Source: Fidelibacterota bacterium (GTDB lineage: Bacteria > Fidelibacterota > UBA2242). From it: a DNA stretch of 7,850 bases. This document shows positions 7,012 to 7,850 of this stretch, piece by piece. The DNA is taken from the NCBI GenBank assembly GCA_003645845.1, contig QNCV01000112.1:1-7850 (forward strand), written 5' to 3'. The notes below the pieces were generated by a model. That model had not been told where the DNA came from, ran no database searches, and saw only the letters and a list, made by a program, of their open reading frames with translations. The stretch's first letter is position 1. Each line of letters starts with the position of its first letter. The translations under genes and the position numbers were made by a program.

Positions 7012-7261
7012 CTAATAACTGTTGTCATTCCGAGATTCTTCGGAAATTGCAACATTCATCTCCTCAAGCATTTTGCTATGCCCGGTTTCCTAATTCGCCA
7101 GCCATGCATAGGTTTCCTTTTCAGATTCATCGGTTGCTTCGACAGCGCGATTTGATTTCGCTATTCTCTGTATTGTCAGCAACATGCCGGTAAAATGCCT
7201 TTCCCTGCTGTTTCGGCAGGAGCAACTTCTTTAAAATATCCTTTGTTTTATTTTCTTCCAT
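7012..7261 (-). pseudogene. Small frameshifted ORF with a strong Shine-Dalgarno sequence, function unknown
   Basis: ATG 7261 is preceded by AAGGAG four bases upstream, one of the best ribosome-binding sites in the window. It opens a 44-codon frame (MEENKTKDILKKLLLPKQQ... ending at TGA 7129-7127). Around codon 37 the next frame takes over with a protein-like composition, SNRAVEATDESEKETYAWLAN, to a TAG at 7092-7090. Beyond that stop the same frame continues ETGHSKMLEEMN to a TAG at 7014-7012, although its last part is repeat sequence (7023-7045). The pattern suggests a short, charged, helical protein of about 56 residues that has lost its frame by one base, or a sequencing error. I do not recognise the family. 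A simple 44-residue product from the first frame is the alternative. Confidence 0.35.
7023..7045 (+). repeat. Fragment of a TGTCATTCCGAG-type intergenic repeat
   Basis: TGTCATTCCGAG (7023-7034) runs into AGATTCTTCGG (7033-7043). TTCCGA (7028-7033) pairs with TCGGAA (7040-7045) around a six-base loop. Sequences of this general form are familiar as short dispersed intergenic repeats in many bacteria. AGATTCTTCGG recurs exactly at 7728-7738. Confidence 0.45.
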
Positions 7262-7352
7262 GTTTCTCCTTATAAAATAACCGGGGTTAATATTGACAGA
7301 AATTCTGCCAATTTCAATGTTTTTATTTAATGCAATGTTTTAATCTGTACAG

Positions 7353-7385
7353 ACTGCCGCGCCCCGATATATCGGGGCTCGCAGT
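7353..7385. repeat. 33-bp imperfect palindrome with an 18-bp perfect core
   Basis: GCCCCGATATATCGGGGC (7361-7378) is a perfect 18-bp palindrome. ACTGC (7353-7357) and GCAGT (7381-7385) extend the symmetry across short unpaired segments (CGC on the left, TC on the right). No U-tract follows on either strand, so it is not a classical terminator. A dispersed palindromic repeat or a dimeric protein's binding site are the likelier readings. Confidence 0.7.
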
Positions 7386-7500
7386 GACTGATATTGGTCG
7401 ACAATGAATTGCCACGGCTTTCACCCAGCCATTTCTCAGATGACCTGAAGAATCGGCGGAGCCAGAGATTCCGAAGTGTAGCAGAGAAAAAGATAGGCTT

Positions 7501-7567
7501 AAACCTGTCAGGTTTAGTCGGTTAATCTGCTCCGGGTTGGCAATATTCCAATAAACCTGACAGGTTT
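7501..7567 (+). repeat. 67-bp double-palindrome repeat, copy A
   Basis: AAACCTGTCAGGTTT (7501-7515) and AAACCTGACAGGTTT (7553-7567) are each palindromic around one base and are exact inverted copies of each other. The 37-bp loop contains CTCCGGGTTGG. The centres of the two arms are 52 bp apart. It differs from copy B at only two of 67 positions. Confidence 0.9.
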
Positions 7568-7631
7568 CCTGCACAGAAACGTGAAATTAGGTTACGACGT
7601 TGGAACGGCATAACCAGTGAAAGATGGACTT

Positions 7632-7698
7632 AAACCTGGCAGGTTTAGTCGGTTAATCTGCTCCGGGTTGGCAATATTCCCATAAACCTGACAGGTTT
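7632..7698 (+). repeat. 67-bp double-palindrome repeat, copy B
   Basis: It has the same structure and orientation as copy A, starting 131 bp further on. The left arm is AAACCTGGCAGGTTT (7632-7646), the right arm AAACCTGACAGGTTT (7684-7698). Similarity to copy A extends a few bases to the left (AAAGATGGACTT versus AAAGATAGGCTT) and then stops, so the unit is close to 67-80 bp. Confidence 0.9.
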
Positions 7699-7727
7699 CC
7701 TACTCGGAAAACCGGGAAATCTCCCGC

Positions 7728-7790
7728 AGATTCTTCGGTCTGCCCTGCGAAATTCATGGAGCATGGATCGTTTACTCCCTGAGTATGACA
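7728..7790 (+). repeat. Degenerate intergenic repeat, inverted end matching 7023
   Basis: AGATTCTTCGG at 7728-7738 repeats the motif at 7033 exactly. CTGAGTATGACA at 7779-7790 reads on the other strand as TGTCATACTCAG, a two-mismatch match to TGTCATTCCGAG at 7023. The interval looks like a worn copy of the same dispersed repeat. A small stem CGGGA-AATC-TCCCG (7713-7726) lies just before it. Confidence 0.35.
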
Positions 7791-7807
7791 TTTCAAGATA
7801 ATTATTT

Positions 7808-7850
7808 ATGAAAACAGAGTTTGAGACGTGGATATATCTTTCTCAATACA
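7808..7850 (+). CDS. Possible start of a gene cut by the window edge
   Basis: ATG 7808 opens a frame (MKTEFETWIYLSQY) that runs to the edge without a stop. The composition is protein-like, but there is no Shine-Dalgarno sequence and fourteen codons are too few to assign a family. It may be a real 5' end or chance. Confidence 0.25.
   Translation, partial: MKTEFETWIYLSQY

Larger units (their letters stand above)
6937..7850. other. Right-hand region without an intact gene, rich in repeats
   Basis: Beyond the glgP promoter I find no intact coding region. The stretch holds a decayed small ORF (7261-7012 minus), a 33-bp imperfect palindrome (7353-7385), two 67-bp repeats (7501 and 7632), pieces of a TGTCATTCCGAG/AGATTCTTCGG intergenic repeat (7023-7045 and 7728-7790), and possibly the start of a gene at 7808. 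A minus-strand open frame across 7323-7574 consists largely of repeat sequence and is not credible as a protein. Confidence 0.6.

Noticed and set aside
7323..7574. 83-residue minus-strand ORF
   Set aside because: Its residues are read from repeat copy A and the 18-bp palindrome. Such frames are a common artefact of dispersed repeats, and no ribosome-binding site precedes it.
7501..7698. Integron attC sites as the identity of the 67-bp repeats
   Set aside because: The integrase relic made this worth testing, but the ends do not carry the RYYYAAC and GTTRRRY core sites, and the arms are perfect palindromes, unlike the imperfectly paired attC arms.
7501..7698. CRISPR array
   Set aside because: There are only two adjacent copies, with a 67-bp unit and 64-bp gap, and no cas genes. 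The internal double palindrome is not CRISPR-like.

Overview
The window reads as a chromosomal segment of a moderate-GC, AT-leaning bacterium. Its three-gene minus-strand block covers glycogen breakdown and sugar oxidation, and the flanks are gene-poor and repeat-rich. The Mut7-C RNase with a ubiquitin-like N-terminus, the integron-integrase relic and the abundance of short palindromic intergenic repeats would fit an environmental lineage of the FCB type (Bacteroidota, Calditrichota and relatives) or a deltaproteobacterium-like group. The sequence alone does not fix the phylum, and I hold this placement loosely.

Layout. Bases 1-196 carry a decayed fragment of an integron-type tyrosine recombinase in a frame with no usable start. 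It is followed at 236 by half a copy of a repeat family. Bases 197-680 have no convincing gene but contain a near-consensus sigma-70-type promoter at 320-348. A plus-strand gene (681-1454) encodes a Mut7-C RNase with a ubiquitin-like N-terminus and a C-terminal zinc ribbon. The convergent gap 1455-1669 holds a full 66-bp repeat copy and a bulged stem-loop. On the minus strand, in transcription order, come glgP (glycogen phosphorylase, 6868-4430), a nucleotide-sugar dehydrogenase (4392-2758, 37 bp downstream) and a Gfo/Idh/MocA oxidoreductase (2659-1670, after a 98-bp gap containing a small hairpin). Bases 6869-7850 have no intact gene. They hold the glgP promoter region, a small frameshifted ORF with a strong Shine-Dalgarno sequence, an 18-bp perfect palindrome, two nearly identical 67-bp repeats 131 bp apart, scattered pieces of a second intergenic repeat, and possibly the first codons of a gene running off the right edge.

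How the genes may work together. GlgP releases glucose-1-phosphate from glycogen. The nucleotide-sugar dehydrogenase oxidises the C6 of a UDP- or GDP-sugar, and glucose-1-phosphate is one possible source of UDP-glucose. The Gfo/Idh enzyme is an NAD(P)-dependent sugar oxidoreductase of unknown substrate. A route from stored glycogen to oxidised sugars for surface polysaccharide is a reasonable but unproven reading. The Mut7-C gene is convergent with this block and is probably unrelated to it.

The most unusual material is the repeat family. Each full copy has two self-palindromic 15-mers whose centres lie 51-52 bp apart, with a conserved CTCCGGGTTGG loop. The other points of interest are the strong promoter with no gene behind it and a dehydrogenase whose dinucleotide-binding fold lacks the usual acidic residue. 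I found no clear new defence system or other multi-gene novelty.
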